Shown here: piece after piece, positions 43,144 to 52,461 of the stretch
Layout of the letters: each line of letters opens with the position of its first letter
Position numbering within the stretch: the first letter of the stretch is position 1
Assembly (NCBI GenBank): GCA_963782985.1
Contig: CAWALU010000014.1
Coordinates: 248,001-312,000 of the forward strand
DNA from: CAVSWT01 sp963782985
GTDB lineage: Bacteria; Bacteroidota; Ignavibacteria; Ignavibacteriales; Ignavibacteriaceae
DNA: 64,000 bases
Reading direction: 5' to 3'
Program-made: the position numbers and the translations under genes
Notes under the pieces: model-generated
Seen by the model: only the letters and a program-made list of their open reading frames with translations
The model's database searches: none
Told to the model about the DNA's origin: nothing

Positions 43144-43588
43144 AACGCAACTTCAATTAATTTATAAAAAATAATTTTTTATTAAATTTATAAAAATAAA
43201 ATTCAGATTAAAAAATACGAGAATTTCTTACCAAATGACAAAAATCAAAAACACTAATGAGAAATCGCCAGCCGCCGAATTCAAATAAAAAATTGAACTA
43301 TCACTTTGAAAATTAATTTTGAAAATTATTTTACCTTTTTGTTTTTCGCAGTTTAAAATTTCAAACTAAAATAATTTTTTTTCTCTCCAATGGAAATCCT
43401 TAATAATTATTTTCTTATTTTTGGCAATGAAAAAATTAGACGATACACTTATTTACTTTTTTCAAGTTTTTTAAATGGCATATATATTGTCAAAACATCG
43501 TCGTTTGAAAAATTAGGCTATATAAATAAACTTTTTCAACAATTGAATCAGGGCGTAAGTTTTTTATACTTATTAAATACAATCATTA
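43144..43588. other. Non-coding gap between alr and nuoA, presumably two promoters
   Basis: This very A/T-rich divergent intergenic region must contain the start sites of alr (leftward) and the nuo operon (rightward). I see no RNA gene, no clear hairpin and no convincing reading frame. A 72-codon frame at 43390 overlaps nuoA and has no ribosome-binding site. Confidence 0.5.
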
Positions 43589-44035
43589 ATGTTAACAGAG
43601 TTCGGTAAAATATTTGTCTTTCTATTAGTTGCGGTAATATTTGTTGTCGCGGTAGTATTCGTAGCAAAATTTATTCGACCTTCCAGACCTACTAAAGAAA
43701 AATTACTTACTTATGAATGCGGCGAGGATGTTCAAGGCTCGCCCTGGGTAAAATTTAATATACGATTTTATGTTGTGGCTTTAATCTTTTTAATTTTTGA
43801 CGTTGAAGTTGTACTGCTTATACCCTGGGCTTTAGCATATAAAAGTTTTGGAATGGCGGGATATTTAGTTGGCGGAATTTTTCTTTTCTTGCTCGGTTTA
43901 GGAATGGCTTACGAATGGAGAAAAGGAGATCTTGAATGGGAAAAACCAAAAGTTATCCCGCCCAAACTTAACAGAATTGAAGAAACCCAAACCATCATTA
44001 TTAATAACGAATTATCTCCAACGGAATCAGTGTAA
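43589..44035 (+). CDS. nuoA: Complex I subunit A
   Basis: This 148-residue membrane subunit of the proton-pumping complex I has three helices (about 8-28, 62-82, 88-110). The family signature YECGEDVQGSPWVKFNIRFYVVALIFLIFDVEVVLLIPWA is present in parts around residues 46-85, including the conserved acidic FDVE. The C-terminal extension of about 30 polar residues is longer than in most homologues. It is the first gene of nuoABCDHIJKLMN, and nuoB starts one base after its stop. Confidence 0.93.
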   Translation: MLTEFGKIFVFLLVAVIFVVAVVFVAKFIRPSRPTKEKLLTYECGEDVQGSPWVKFNIRFYVVALIFLIFDVEVVLLIPWALAYKSFGMAGYLVGGIFLFLLGLGMAYEWRKGDLEWEKPKVIPPKLNRIEETQTIIINNELSPTESV

Positions 44036-44036
44036 T

Positions 44037-44528
44037 ATGGGAATTTTAGACAAACAATTTCAAACTGATAATATAATTGTAACGAAGGTTGACGACTTGT
44101 TTAATTGGGCAAGACTTTCATCTTTATGGCAAGTGAGTTTTGGTTTAGCCTGCTGCGCAATTGAAATGATGGCAACGTCGGCTTCGCATTATGATTTTGA
44201 TCGATTCGGGGTTATACCCCGCCCATCTCCACGCCAATCAGATGTAATAATTATTTCCGGAACGGTTACATTAAAAATGGCGATTAGAATTAAAAGACTT
44301 TACGAACAAATGCCCGATCCTAAATATGTTATTTCGATGGGAAGCTGTTCAAACTGCGGAGGTCCATATTGGGAACACGGCTATCATGTTTTAAAAGGAG
44401 TTGATAGAGTTATTCCGGTTGATGTTTATGTGCCAGGCTGCCCGCCCCGCCCCGAAGCATTATTGGAAGGGTTGTTGAAGCTTCAAGAAAAAATTAGAAA
44501 TGAATCATTCGTAAAAAAATCTGCATGA
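44037..44528 (+). CDS. nuoB: Complex I subunit B (N2 cluster subunit)
   Basis: This 163-residue peripheral subunit carries the terminal N2 4Fe-4S cluster. The four ligands are visible: adjacent Cys39-Cys40 in GLACCAIEMM, Cys104 in MGSCSNCGGPYW and Cys135 in VPGCPPRPEA. I place the start at ATG 44037, one base after nuoA, because the frame upstream of it overlaps nuoA and lacks homology. The C-terminus overlaps nuoC by four bases. Confidence 0.95.
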   Translation: MGILDKQFQTDNIIVTKVDDLFNWARLSSLWQVSFGLACCAIEMMATSASHYDFDRFGVIPRPSPRQSDVIIISGTVTLKMAIRIKRLYEQMPDPKYVISMGSCSNCGGPYWEHGYHVLKGVDRVIPVDVYVPGCPPRPEALLEGLLKLQEKIRNESFVKKSA

Positions 44529-45055
44529 AAAATCCCGAAGAAATTTATAATCTTTTAAAAGAAAAATTTGCCGAGGCTATAATTGAATTTTCTAACAGCC
44601 TGCCTGTTGATCCATTTATAATTGTTGATCCATTAAAAATTGATGATGTATGTAAATTTCTTCATGACGACGACAATTTATTATTTGACAGCTTAATGAA
44701 TTTATCAGGCGTTGATGAGGCAAACGGGCAAGCGGCAAAAAATGAAAACGGAGACGATGTAATTCTCGGAGGTACTTTAAGCGTTTACTATCATTTGGAA
44801 TCTACAAAGCTTAATCACAAAATTGTTTTGAAAGTTTCGGCAGGCAGAGAAAATCCTCATGTTAAATCAGTTGAAAAAGTTTGGCGCTGCGCTGATTGGC
44901 ATGAACGCGAAGCTTATGATTTAATTGGAATAAACTTTTTAAATCATCCCGACTTACGAAGAATATTAATGCCATACGATTGGGAAGCCGGTCATCCTTT
45001 AAGAAAAGATTATAAGAATCCTGAATTTTACCAGGGAATGAAAGTTCCATATTAG
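44525..45055 (+). CDS. nuoC: Complex I subunit C (30-kDa type)
   Basis: This 176-residue peripheral-arm subunit contacts NuoD. The family motif is WRCADWHEREAYDLIGINFLNHPDLRRILMPYDWEAGHPLRKDY, spread over about 122-165. An Asn/Asp-rich insert (about 65-80, EANGQAAKNENGDD) precedes the beta-sheet core. It overlaps nuoB by four bases and is separate from nuoD, unlike the fused nuoCD of enterobacteria. Confidence 0.93.
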   Translation: MKNPEEIYNLLKEKFAEAIIEFSNSLPVDPFIIVDPLKIDDVCKFLHDDDNLLFDSLMNLSGVDEANGQAAKNENGDDVILGGTLSVYYHLESTKLNHKIVLKVSAGRENPHVKSVEKVWRCADWHEREAYDLIGINFLNHPDLRRILMPYDWEAGHPLRKDYKNPEFYQGMKVPY

Positions 45056-45082
45056 TTGATTTGTGTTTTGAAATTTCATTAA

Positions 45083-46234
45083 ATGAATATTGAAAATAAA
45101 AATATAGTAGATCAAAACAGTTTAATTAAAACTGAAGAGATGATTTTAAACATGGGTCCGCAGCATCCTTCTACCCATGGCGTTTTAAGATTGGAACTTC
45201 AGCTTGAAGGCGAAATAATTACAAAAGTAATTCCGCATATCGGCTATCTTCACCGCTGTTTTGAAAAACACGCCGAAGCAATGACCTATCCGCAAGTAAT
45301 TCCCTACACTGACCGAATGGACTATCTTGCTTCAATGTACAATGAATTTGGTTATGCAATTGCTGTAGAAAAATTACTTGGAATAGAAGTTCCCGAACGC
45401 GTTGAATATATAAGAGTAATAATGGGAGAACTGCAAAGAATAGCTTCCCACTTAGTTGCTTTCGGAACTTACGGCGCTGATATCGGCGCTTTTACTCCTT
45501 TCCTTTTTGCTTTTAGAGATAGAGAAAAAATTTTAACGCTGTTTGAAATTACCTGCGGCGCCAGACTTCTTTACAATTACATTTGGGTCGGCGGCTTGTC
45601 TCATGATTTGCATCCCGATTTTGTAAGACTCGCAAAAGAATTTATAAATTATTTCAGACCTCAAATAAAAGAATACAACGAACTCCTCAGCTACAATTCA
45701 ATATTCATTGAACGCACAGCTAACGTGGGAATACTTCCCGTGGAGACAGCTATTAATTATGGAATAACCGGACCAATGCTTAGAGCGTCCGGTATGAAAT
45801 GGGATTTACGAAAAAACGATCCGTATTCAGTTTACAATAAATTTGATTTTGATATTCCGATTGGCGAAGGTGAAATGGGAACTGTAGGCGATAGCTGGGA
45901 TAGATATTTTGTGCGCATACTTGAAATGGAAGAAAGCTGTAAAATAATAGAGCAGGCTTTAGACCAACTGCCAGAAGGCGATGTTTCTGCAGCTATTCCT
46001 AAAAGAATAAAACCTCCTGTGGGACAAGTTTATGCAAGGGTTGAAAATCCACGCGGCGAGTTGGGATATTTTATAATTAGCAACGGAACACCAAATCCGT
46101 TTCGTGTAAAAGTAAGAGCGCCTTCATTTATAAATTTGGGAGTTATGGATGAACTTTGCAAGGGACACATGGTTGCAGATATAATTACTATTCTCGGCAG
46201 CGTTGATATTGTTTTAGGAGAAGTTGACAGATGA
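45083..46234 (+). CDS. nuoD: Complex I subunit D (49-kDa type)
   Basis: This 383-residue peripheral subunit helps form the quinone site and is descended from a NiFe-hydrogenase large subunit. MILNMGPQHPSTHGVLRLEL (about 21-40) contains the quinone-head-group histidines. IGYLHRCFEKHAEAMTYPQVIPYTDRMDYLASM and the terminal IITILGSVDIVLGEVDR are characteristic. The length is slightly short but complete. It starts 27 bases after nuoC and overlaps nuoH by four bases. Confidence 0.95.
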   Translation: MNIENKNIVDQNSLIKTEEMILNMGPQHPSTHGVLRLELQLEGEIITKVIPHIGYLHRCFEKHAEAMTYPQVIPYTDRMDYLASMYNEFGYAIAVEKLLGIEVPERVEYIRVIMGELQRIASHLVAFGTYGADIGAFTPFLFAFRDREKILTLFEITCGARLLYNYIWVGGLSHDLHPDFVRLAKEFINYFRPQIKEYNELLSYNSIFIERTANVGILPVETAINYGITGPMLRASGMKWDLRKNDPYSVYNKFDFDIPIGEGEMGTVGDSWDRYFVRILEMEESCKIIEQALDQLPEGDVSAAIPKRIKPPVGQVYARVENPRGELGYFIISNGTPNPFRVKVRAPSFINLGVMDELCKGHMVADIITILGSVDIVLGEVDR

Positions 46235-47307
46235 TGCTCTACGATTTCTTTTACCGAATTACAAACAGCGAAATTATTTCAATTATTCTCGGAAGTATCA
46301 TTCCATTATTCTTACTTGTTCTTCCTTTTGTACTTGTTGCAGTTTGGCTGGAAAGAAAAGTTTCCGCGCACATGCAGGATAGATTAGGACCAATGAGAGT
46401 TGGATGGCATGGCTACCTTCAAACCATCGCCGATTTGCTTAAGCTAATTCAGAAAGAAGATATTGTCGCCAAAGATAATGATAAATTACTTTTCAATATT
46501 GCGCCGGCTTTAGTATTTGCCGGAAGCTATGCGGCATTTGCGGCAATACCGCTTACAAGTTTTTATATCGGTTCAAACATTGACCTGGGAATATTTTTTA
46601 TTATTGGAATATCAGGTTTGGTTGTCGCCGGAATTTTAATGGCGGGCTGGTCATCAAACAATAAATATTCTCTACTTGGCGCAATGCGTTCCGCCGCGCA
46701 AATAATTAGTTATGAAATTCCCACGATTCTCGTTGTGCTTACAATTGTAATGATAACCGGAACAATGAACCTTTATACTTTAAGTGAAATGCAAACCGGC
46801 TACTTTTGGAATTGGATGATTTTCGGAGGTCCGGTTTTAGGCGCGGCAAAATTTGCTTTTATTCCTTTGATGATTATCGGCTTTGTAATTATTTATATAA
46901 GCACGCTTGCTGAAGTAAACAGAACTCCTTTTGATATTCCCGAAGCTGAATCTGAATTAGTTTCCGGCTACCATACTGAATATTCAGGAATGAAATTCGC
47001 AATGTTTTTCCTTGCTGAATATGCAAATATGTTTGCTGTGTCGGCGGTTGTTGCGGCATTATTTCTTGGGGGATATCAGTCTCCCTTCGGATATCTAGGC
47101 AACACTCTCGGCTTACCCTGGCTAATTCCAATCGAACAATTATTTTGGTTTGTCGCCAAAGGAACTTTCTTTGTTATCGTTCAAATGTGGCTGCGATGGA
47201 CTTTGCCGAGATTAAGAGTTGATCAGCTTATGGCTTTGTGCTGGAAATATTTAATACCAATTGCTTTTGTAAATTTATTGATTGTAGGATTGATTACGGT
47301 TTTATAA
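46231..47307 (+). CDS. nuoH: Complex I subunit H
   Basis: This 358-residue membrane subunit sits at the junction of the arms and takes part in quinone access. It has about eight helices. Conserved loops include ERKVSAHMQDRLGPMRVGWHG (about 45-65), EVNRTPFDIPEAESELVSGYHTEYSGM (about 229-255) and the C-terminal TLPRLRVDQLMALCWK. It overlaps nuoD by four bases and precedes nuoI by one. Confidence 0.95.
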   Translation: MMLYDFFYRITNSEIISIILGSIIPLFLLVLPFVLVAVWLERKVSAHMQDRLGPMRVGWHGYLQTIADLLKLIQKEDIVAKDNDKLLFNIAPALVFAGSYAAFAAIPLTSFYIGSNIDLGIFFIIGISGLVVAGILMAGWSSNNKYSLLGAMRSAAQIISYEIPTILVVLTIVMITGTMNLYTLSEMQTGYFWNWMIFGGPVLGAAKFAFIPLMIIGFVIIYISTLAEVNRTPFDIPEAESELVSGYHTEYSGMKFAMFFLAEYANMFAVSAVVAALFLGGYQSPFGYLGNTLGLPWLIPIEQLFWFVAKGTFFVIVQMWLRWTLPRLRVDQLMALCWKYLIPIAFVNLLIVGLITVL

Positions 47308-47308
47308 A

Positions 47309-47893
47309 ATGAAACAATATTTCTTAAATATTTGGAATGGATTAGCCCCGGTTTTTATTGGGATGAAAGTTACATTTAAACATCTATTTCAGCCCGCCGT
47401 TACAATACAATATCCTGAAGTAAAATTAAAATTACCCGAAAGAGAACGAAACCGCCTTTATGTTAATATGGATGATTGTATTGGCTGCGATCAATGTGCA
47501 AGGGCTTGTCCGGTAAATTGCATAACTATTGAAACCGTTAAAAGTTTGCCGACAGAAGACCTCGGCAAAACTTCAAACGGAAAAAAGAAAGTTCTTTGGG
47601 TAACTCAATTTGATATTGATATAGCTAAATGCTGTTACTGTCAATTGTGTGTTTTCCCCTGCCCCACTGAATGTATTTACATGACCGACGTTTATGAATT
47701 TTCAGAATTCCAAAGGAAAGATTTAGTTTACGATTTCGTTACGCTTACGCCAAATGAAATAGTTGAGAAGAAAGATAACTTCGCTAAAATGGAAGCGGAG
47801 AAAGCGGCTCTAAAAGCCGCCGCTGCGGCTGAAGCTGCTAAGAAAAAAGCCGAATCGCAAAAACAAAATCCTGAAGAAAAAAAACCAGAATAA
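47309..47893 (+). CDS. nuoI: Complex I subunit I (two 4Fe-4S clusters)
   Basis: This 194-residue ferredoxin-like peripheral subunit has two complete cluster motifs. The first is Cys57-60-63-67 in CIGCDQCARACPVNC. The second is Cys108-111-114-118 in CCYCQLCVFPCPTEC. After about residue 150 there is an Ala/Glu/Lys-rich tail (about 155-194), longer than the usual end and probably disordered. In a complex lacking NuoEFG this subunit is a candidate docking point for ferredoxin. The tail's charge may matter for that, which is speculative. Confidence 0.94.
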   Translation: MKQYFLNIWNGLAPVFIGMKVTFKHLFQPAVTIQYPEVKLKLPERERNRLYVNMDDCIGCDQCARACPVNCITIETVKSLPTEDLGKTSNGKKKVLWVTQFDIDIAKCCYCQLCVFPCPTECIYMTDVYEFSEFQRKDLVYDFVTLTPNEIVEKKDNFAKMEAEKAALKAAAAAEAAKKKAESQKQNPEEKKPE

Positions 47894-47897
47894 TAAA

Positions 47898-48386
47898 ATG
47901 AGCGCTTACGATTTAATATTTTATCTATTTGCGGCAATTACAATTTTGTCCGCATTTTTTGTAGTTACTACCCGAAATATAGTTTACTCAGCTTTCTATT
48001 TGTTGTTTACTTTTTTTGGAGTGGCGGGTATCTATGTTTTGCTCGGCGCTGATTTCGTCGCAATTGTTCAACTAATAGTTTATGTAGGCGGAATTTTAAT
48101 TTTAATGATTTTCGGCGTAATGCTTACCAATAGAATTACAAATGTTGAAATAAAAACCGGGACAATTCAAGTAGCTCCGGCGGCTATTGGCGTTGGTGTT
48201 TTATGGGGAGTTTTAACCGCGACTTTAATCGGAACAAATTGGAAAGTGGTTGATTCATTTACGGCTCCTTCAACCACATTAAATTTAGGAATGCAATTGC
48301 TGCAAGAATATGTAGTTGTGTTTGAGCTTCTCGGCGTAATATTATTAATAGCTTTAATCGGGGCGGCTTCAATAGCAAGAAAATAA
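47898..48386 (+). CDS. nuoJ: Complex I subunit J
   Basis: This 162-residue membrane subunit has five helices. The conserved third helix contains YVLLGADFVAIVQLIVYVGGILILMIFGVML, whose AIVQLIVYVGGI segment holds the pi-bulge implicated in coupling. The end LLGVILLIALIGAASIARK is typical. It starts four bases after nuoI and two bases before nuoK. Confidence 0.93.
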   Translation: MSAYDLIFYLFAAITILSAFFVVTTRNIVYSAFYLLFTFFGVAGIYVLLGADFVAIVQLIVYVGGILILMIFGVMLTNRITNVEIKTGTIQVAPAAIGVGVLWGVLTATLIGTNWKVVDSFTAPSTTLNLGMQLLQEYVVVFELLGVILLIALIGAASIARK

Positions 48387-48388
48387 TT

Positions 48389-48697
48389 ATGAGTATAGGA
48401 ATAAATCATTTTATAATTTTAAGCACGGTGTTATTTGCATTGGGACTTTTTGGCGTTGTAACCCGAAAAAATGCAGTTATGGTATTAATGGGAATTGAGC
48501 TAATTCTTAATTCGGCAAACATTAATTTTATTGCATTTGCAAAATTTGGAAACTTTGGAAATCAAGGGCAGCTAGTTGCATTATTTGTAATAGTGCTTGC
48601 AGCCGCTGAAGCCGCTATTGCGCTGGCTATTGTGTTAAACATTTATAAAACATTTTCAACTGTTAATGTTGATGAAATTGATACTTTAAAAGATTGA
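48389..48697 (+). CDS. nuoK: Complex I subunit K
   Basis: This 102-residue subunit has three transmembrane helices and is homologous to MrpC. The buried glutamates needed for proton transfer are in GIELILNSANINFIAF (about 34-49) and in LAAAEAAIALAIVLNIYK (about 70-87). Length and motifs match the family exactly. It lies between nuoJ and nuoL. Confidence 0.94.
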   Translation: MSIGINHFIILSTVLFALGLFGVVTRKNAVMVLMGIELILNSANINFIAFAKFGNFGNQGQLVALFVIVLAAAEAAIALAIVLNIYKTFSTVNVDEIDTLKD

Positions 48698-48702
48698 TTA
48701 AT

Positions 48703-50805
48703 ATGTCTGAATCTTTAATAATAAAACTTGCCGTAGTAATTCTTTTCCTCCCTTTGCTCGGATTTATTGCTACAATTTTTATGGGAGAAAAAGTTAAAAA
48801 GGGTTTCATCTTTGAAAACGCTATAATTGTCATCTCATTTATTTTGGCGGTTACAGTTCTATTTTTAAAATTAAACTACTTTCCTTCCAAAGATATTGTA
48901 TCCGAATTTGAATGGATCAATCTCGCAAACCTTCCATTCATCGGCGCGTTGCATATTGAACTGGGAGTTTTAATTGACAACACTTCCGTTATAATGCTTT
49001 TCACTGTTTTTCTAATAAGCATGCTCGTTCATATTTTCTCGCTGGAATATATGAAAGGCGATATAAGATACAATAGATATTTTGCATATCTCGGAATTTT
49101 CACTTTCTCAATGACAGGCATTGTACTTACCCACAATGTTCTAATGATGTATATTTTTTGGGAGCTTGTCGGTTTATCATCCTATCTTTTAATAGGCTTT
49201 TGGTTTGAAAAGAAAACTGCCTCCGATGCCGCTAAAAAAGCTTTTATCGTAAATCGAATTGGCGATCTCGGAATGTTTGCGGGAATTCTAATTTTGTTTT
49301 CATCGTATCACACTTTTTCCTTCGACAAAATTTTTCATCAAATATCAATCGGCAACTTGCCATTCAATAGTGAAGTTTGGCTAACCATTACTGGGCTGCT
49401 GCTGTTTTGCGGAGCAATCGGCAAGTCGGCGCAATTTCCGCTTCACGTTTGGCTTCCCGATGCAATGGAAGGCCCAACTCCGGTAAGCGCGTTAATCCAC
49501 GCCGCTACAATGGTTGCCGCCGGCGTATATTTTATTACCAGAATTTTTACAATGCTTACCGGCGATGCATTATTAATTATCGCAACTATCGGCGCGCTTT
49601 CAGCTTTCATTCCCGCAACAATTGCATTAACTCAAAATGATATTAAAAAAGTTTTAGCTTATTCAACAATAAGTCAGCTTGGTTATATGGTAATGGCGTT
49701 GGGCGTTGGCGCTTATACTTTTGCCTTTTTCCATTTAATCACCCACGCATTTTTTAAAGCCTGTTTATTCCTTGGCTCCGGTTCTGTTATTCATGCTATG
49801 CATCATGAGCAGGATATTACAAAAATGGGCGGACTTAGAAAAAAAATGCCTATAACTTACGCAGCATTTTTAATTGCTTCGCTCGCCATTTCAGGTATTC
49901 CGCTTACATCGGGATTTTTGAGTAAAGATGGAATACTTGCCGGCAGTTATGCTTTTGCTTCACTTACCGGCAATTGGTTTTTCCCTTTTGTAGGATTTTT
50001 TGTCGCTCTGCTTACTGCGTTTTATATGTTTAGATTAATAATTTTAACATTTCACGGAAAGCCAAAAGATCAGCATAAATATGATCATGCCCACGAATCA
50101 AAATTTGCAATGGCAATGCCGCTGGTTGTTTTAGCGTCGCTATCAATTTTTATTTGGTACACTCCAAATCCTTTCGGCGCTGAAAGCGGATGGTTTGTAT
50201 CAAAGTGGGTTAAGGTTCCGGAAATTTCTGTTCCCGAACATGCGCGCTACAAATTTATGCAGACAGATATTGCAACCGCGGAAGGCAAAGTAGAAATGAT
50301 TCCGCAGGAAATTATTTTTTCGCATACCTATTCACACGCAATGCACGCGGCGCATTATCCCGCAATGTTCCTTTCGCTTGCCATGGCTGGCTTCGGAATT
50401 TTATTTGCATTTCTCTTTTATCAATGGAAGAAACTTGACCCCGACAAACTCGCAAATTCAATTAAGCCTTTGTACAAACTTTCTTATAACAAATGGTACT
50501 TTGATGAAATTTATAATACGGTATTTGTCGGGGGAATTCTTTTGCTCAGTAAATTTCTCGCTTGGTTTGATAATACAATTGTAGATGGAATAGTAAATCT
50601 TTCTGCAACTTTAACGCGCGGCTTCTCCCGTTTCAGCGGCTCGTTTGATTCAATTGTTGTTGACGGGCTCGTAAACTTTATGGCCTATTTAAGCGGTTTT
50701 TTTGGTTTGATTTTTAGAAGATTTCAAACTGGAAAAGTTCAAACGTATTTGGTGTTTGTAATATTCTCTTTAGTAATACTTTTATTTTTATTTAAGACTT
50801 TTTAG
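48703..50805 (+). CDS. nuoL: Complex I subunit L (antiporter-like)
   Basis: This antiporter-like proton-pumping subunit of about 700 residues ends in the long lateral-helix region. I use ATG 48703. An in-frame TTG at 48694 would overlap nuoK. Conserved segments are MYIFWELVGLSSYLLIGFWFEK, GKSAQFPLHVWLPDAMEGPTPVSALIHAATMV, STISQLGYMVMALG and HAFFKACLFLGSG, with the key Glu and Lys of the channel. The C-terminal part (about 570-700) holds the traverse helix and final span. It is seven bases ahead of nuoM. Confidence 0.95.
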   Translation: MSESLIIKLAVVILFLPLLGFIATIFMGEKVKKGFIFENAIIVISFILAVTVLFLKLNYFPSKDIVSEFEWINLANLPFIGALHIELGVLIDNTSVIMLFTVFLISMLVHIFSLEYMKGDIRYNRYFAYLGIFTFSMTGIVLTHNVLMMYIFWELVGLSSYLLIGFWFEKKTASDAAKKAFIVNRIGDLGMFAGILILFSSYHTFSFDKIFHQISIGNLPFNSEVWLTITGLLLFCGAIGKSAQFPLHVWLPDAMEGPTPVSALIHAATMVAAGVYFITRIFTMLTGDALLIIATIGALSAFIPATIALTQNDIKKVLAYSTISQLGYMVMALGVGAYTFAFFHLITHAFFKACLFLGSGSVIHAMHHEQDITKMGGLRKKMPITYAAFLIASLAISGIPLTSGFLSKDGILAGSYAFASLTGNWFFPFVGFFVALLTAFYMFRLIILTFHGKPKDQHKYDHAHESKFAMAMPLVVLASLSIFIWYTPNPFGAESGWFVSKWVKVPEISVPEHARYKFMQTDIATAEGKVEMIPQEIIFSHTYSHAMHAAHYPAMFLSLAMAGFGILFAFLFYQWKKLDPDKLANSIKPLYKLSYNKWYFDEIYNTVFVGGILLLSKFLAWFDNTIVDGIVNLSATLTRGFSRFSGSFDSIVVDGLVNFMAYLSGFFGLIFRRFQTGKVQTYLVFVIFSLVILLFLFKTF

Positions 50806-50812
50806 GTAGTGT

Positions 50813-52417
50813 ATGGAAAATTTTCCCATTTTATCGCTAATAACATTTCTTCCCGTCATTGGAATGATTTTAATTTTATTCATTCCCAAAACGCAAGAGA
50901 AAGTAATAAAGAATTTAACTTTGATTATAACGGCAATTCAATTGCTGCTTTCGGGTTTAATTCTATTTTACTTTAACTATGCTAAAGGAGGAATTTTTGA
51001 TGAAAGCTCGTTCCAGTTTATTGAAAAATTTAGATGGATTGATATTGCCGGAATGTCGTGGATTGGAAGAATTAAAATTGATTACTTTATCGGCGTTGAT
51101 GGAATAAGCGTACCGTTAGTTTTTCTTACAGCGCTAATTACTTTTGTAGCGACGCTCGCATCGTGGAATATTTCAAAATCAATAAAAGGCTACTTCGCTT
51201 TATTTCTTCTGCTCGATACCGGAATGATGGGCGTTTTTGTGGCGCTCGACTTTTTCTTATTCTACATCTTCTGGGAATTAATGCTTCTGCCAATGTACTT
51301 CTTAATTGGAATTTGGGGCGGACCAAGACGCGAATATGCCGCAATCAAATTTTTTCTTTATACATTGCTCGGAAGTATTTTTATTCTGCTTGCGATAATA
51401 GGTCTTTACTTTAGTTCGATGGAAACCTTGGCGGATGGATCGAGAGTTTTTACATTCAATATGCTTGAGTTGATGAATTCGAGCAACTATATAGCAACGG
51501 GAATTTTATCTCCGCTCAATCCAAATAATTTTAGATTGTACGCCTTCTTAGCTTTGTTTGTGGGATTCGCAATTAAAATACCCATGTTTCCCTTTCACAC
51601 CTGGCTTCCCGATGCCCACGTTGAGGCTCCAACAGCCATAAGCGTTATACTTGCAGGCGTTCTTTTAAAGATGGGTACTTATGGAATTTTAAGAATTTGT
51701 TATCCGATGTTCCCGGAAATTACTAAAGATTTAGCCTGGTACATTGCTTTATTTGGAATGATAAATATTATTTACGGCGCGCTATGCGCAATGGCTCAGA
51801 AAGATTTTAAAAAGCTAATTGCTTATTCATCTGTTTCGCACATGGGTTTTGTGCTGCTCGGAATGGCGGCGCTGAATACAATGGGAATTTCCGGCGCGGT
51901 TTTACAGATGTTCAATCACGGTACAATCACCGCGATGCTCTTTATTATTGTGGGAGTTATTTATGACCGCGCACATACACGGGGCATTGATGACTTTGGG
52001 GGATTGGCTACGCAGATGCCGATATACTCCAGCTTTACTACTTTCGCATTTTTTGCCGCAATTGGTTTACCCGGATTAAGCGGATTTATTTCTGAAGCGT
52101 TTGTATTTTTAGGCGCATTTGGATATGAAGAGATTAGAGTTATTGCAATCATTTCTACTCTCGGAATTTTACTCGGCGCGGGATATATGCTGTGGACGCT
52201 GCAGAGAATTTATCTCGGCAAGTTAAATGAAAAATGGAACGCTCTTCCCGATTTAACAATGCGCGAATATTTTATGCTTGTTCCTTTAGGTCTTGTAGTT
52301 CTTTTCTTAGGAGTTTATCCAGCGGCAATGTTAAACTTGATGAATACTTCGGTAAATACTATGGTTGACTTCTTAATTAAATCACAATCTTTCTTTAGTT
52401 CAATCGGAAGTTTTTAG
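50813..52417 (+). CDS. nuoM: Complex I subunit M (antiporter-like)
   Basis: This 534-residue antiporter-like membrane subunit has about 14 helices. Motifs are FYIFWELMLLPMYFLIGIWGGPRREYAAIKFFLYTLLGS (Glu of the channel), KIPMFPFHTWLPDAHVEAPTAISVILAGVLLKMGTYG, AYSSVSHMGFVLLG and MFNHGTITAMLFIIVG. It is complete, with no sign of damage. The gap to nuoN (44 bases) is the longest within the operon. Confidence 0.95.
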   Translation: MENFPILSLITFLPVIGMILILFIPKTQEKVIKNLTLIITAIQLLLSGLILFYFNYAKGGIFDESSFQFIEKFRWIDIAGMSWIGRIKIDYFIGVDGISVPLVFLTALITFVATLASWNISKSIKGYFALFLLLDTGMMGVFVALDFFLFYIFWELMLLPMYFLIGIWGGPRREYAAIKFFLYTLLGSIFILLAIIGLYFSSMETLADGSRVFTFNMLELMNSSNYIATGILSPLNPNNFRLYAFLALFVGFAIKIPMFPFHTWLPDAHVEAPTAISVILAGVLLKMGTYGILRICYPMFPEITKDLAWYIALFGMINIIYGALCAMAQKDFKKLIAYSSVSHMGFVLLGMAALNTMGISGAVLQMFNHGTITAMLFIIVGVIYDRAHTRGIDDFGGLATQMPIYSSFTTFAFFAAIGLPGLSGFISEAFVFLGAFGYEEIRVIAIISTLGILLGAGYMLWTLQRIYLGKLNEKWNALPDLTMREYFMLVPLGLVVLFLGVYPAAMLNLMNTSVNTMVDFLIKSQSFFSSIGSF

Positions 52418-52461
52418 GAAGATTATTTAAGATAAATTTTTGAAAATAATTATTTAACAAA

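Noticed and set aside
43390..43608. A 72-codon frame upstream of nuoA
   Set aside because: It has no ribosome-binding site, overlaps nuoA out of frame, and its composition reflects the A/T-rich spacer.
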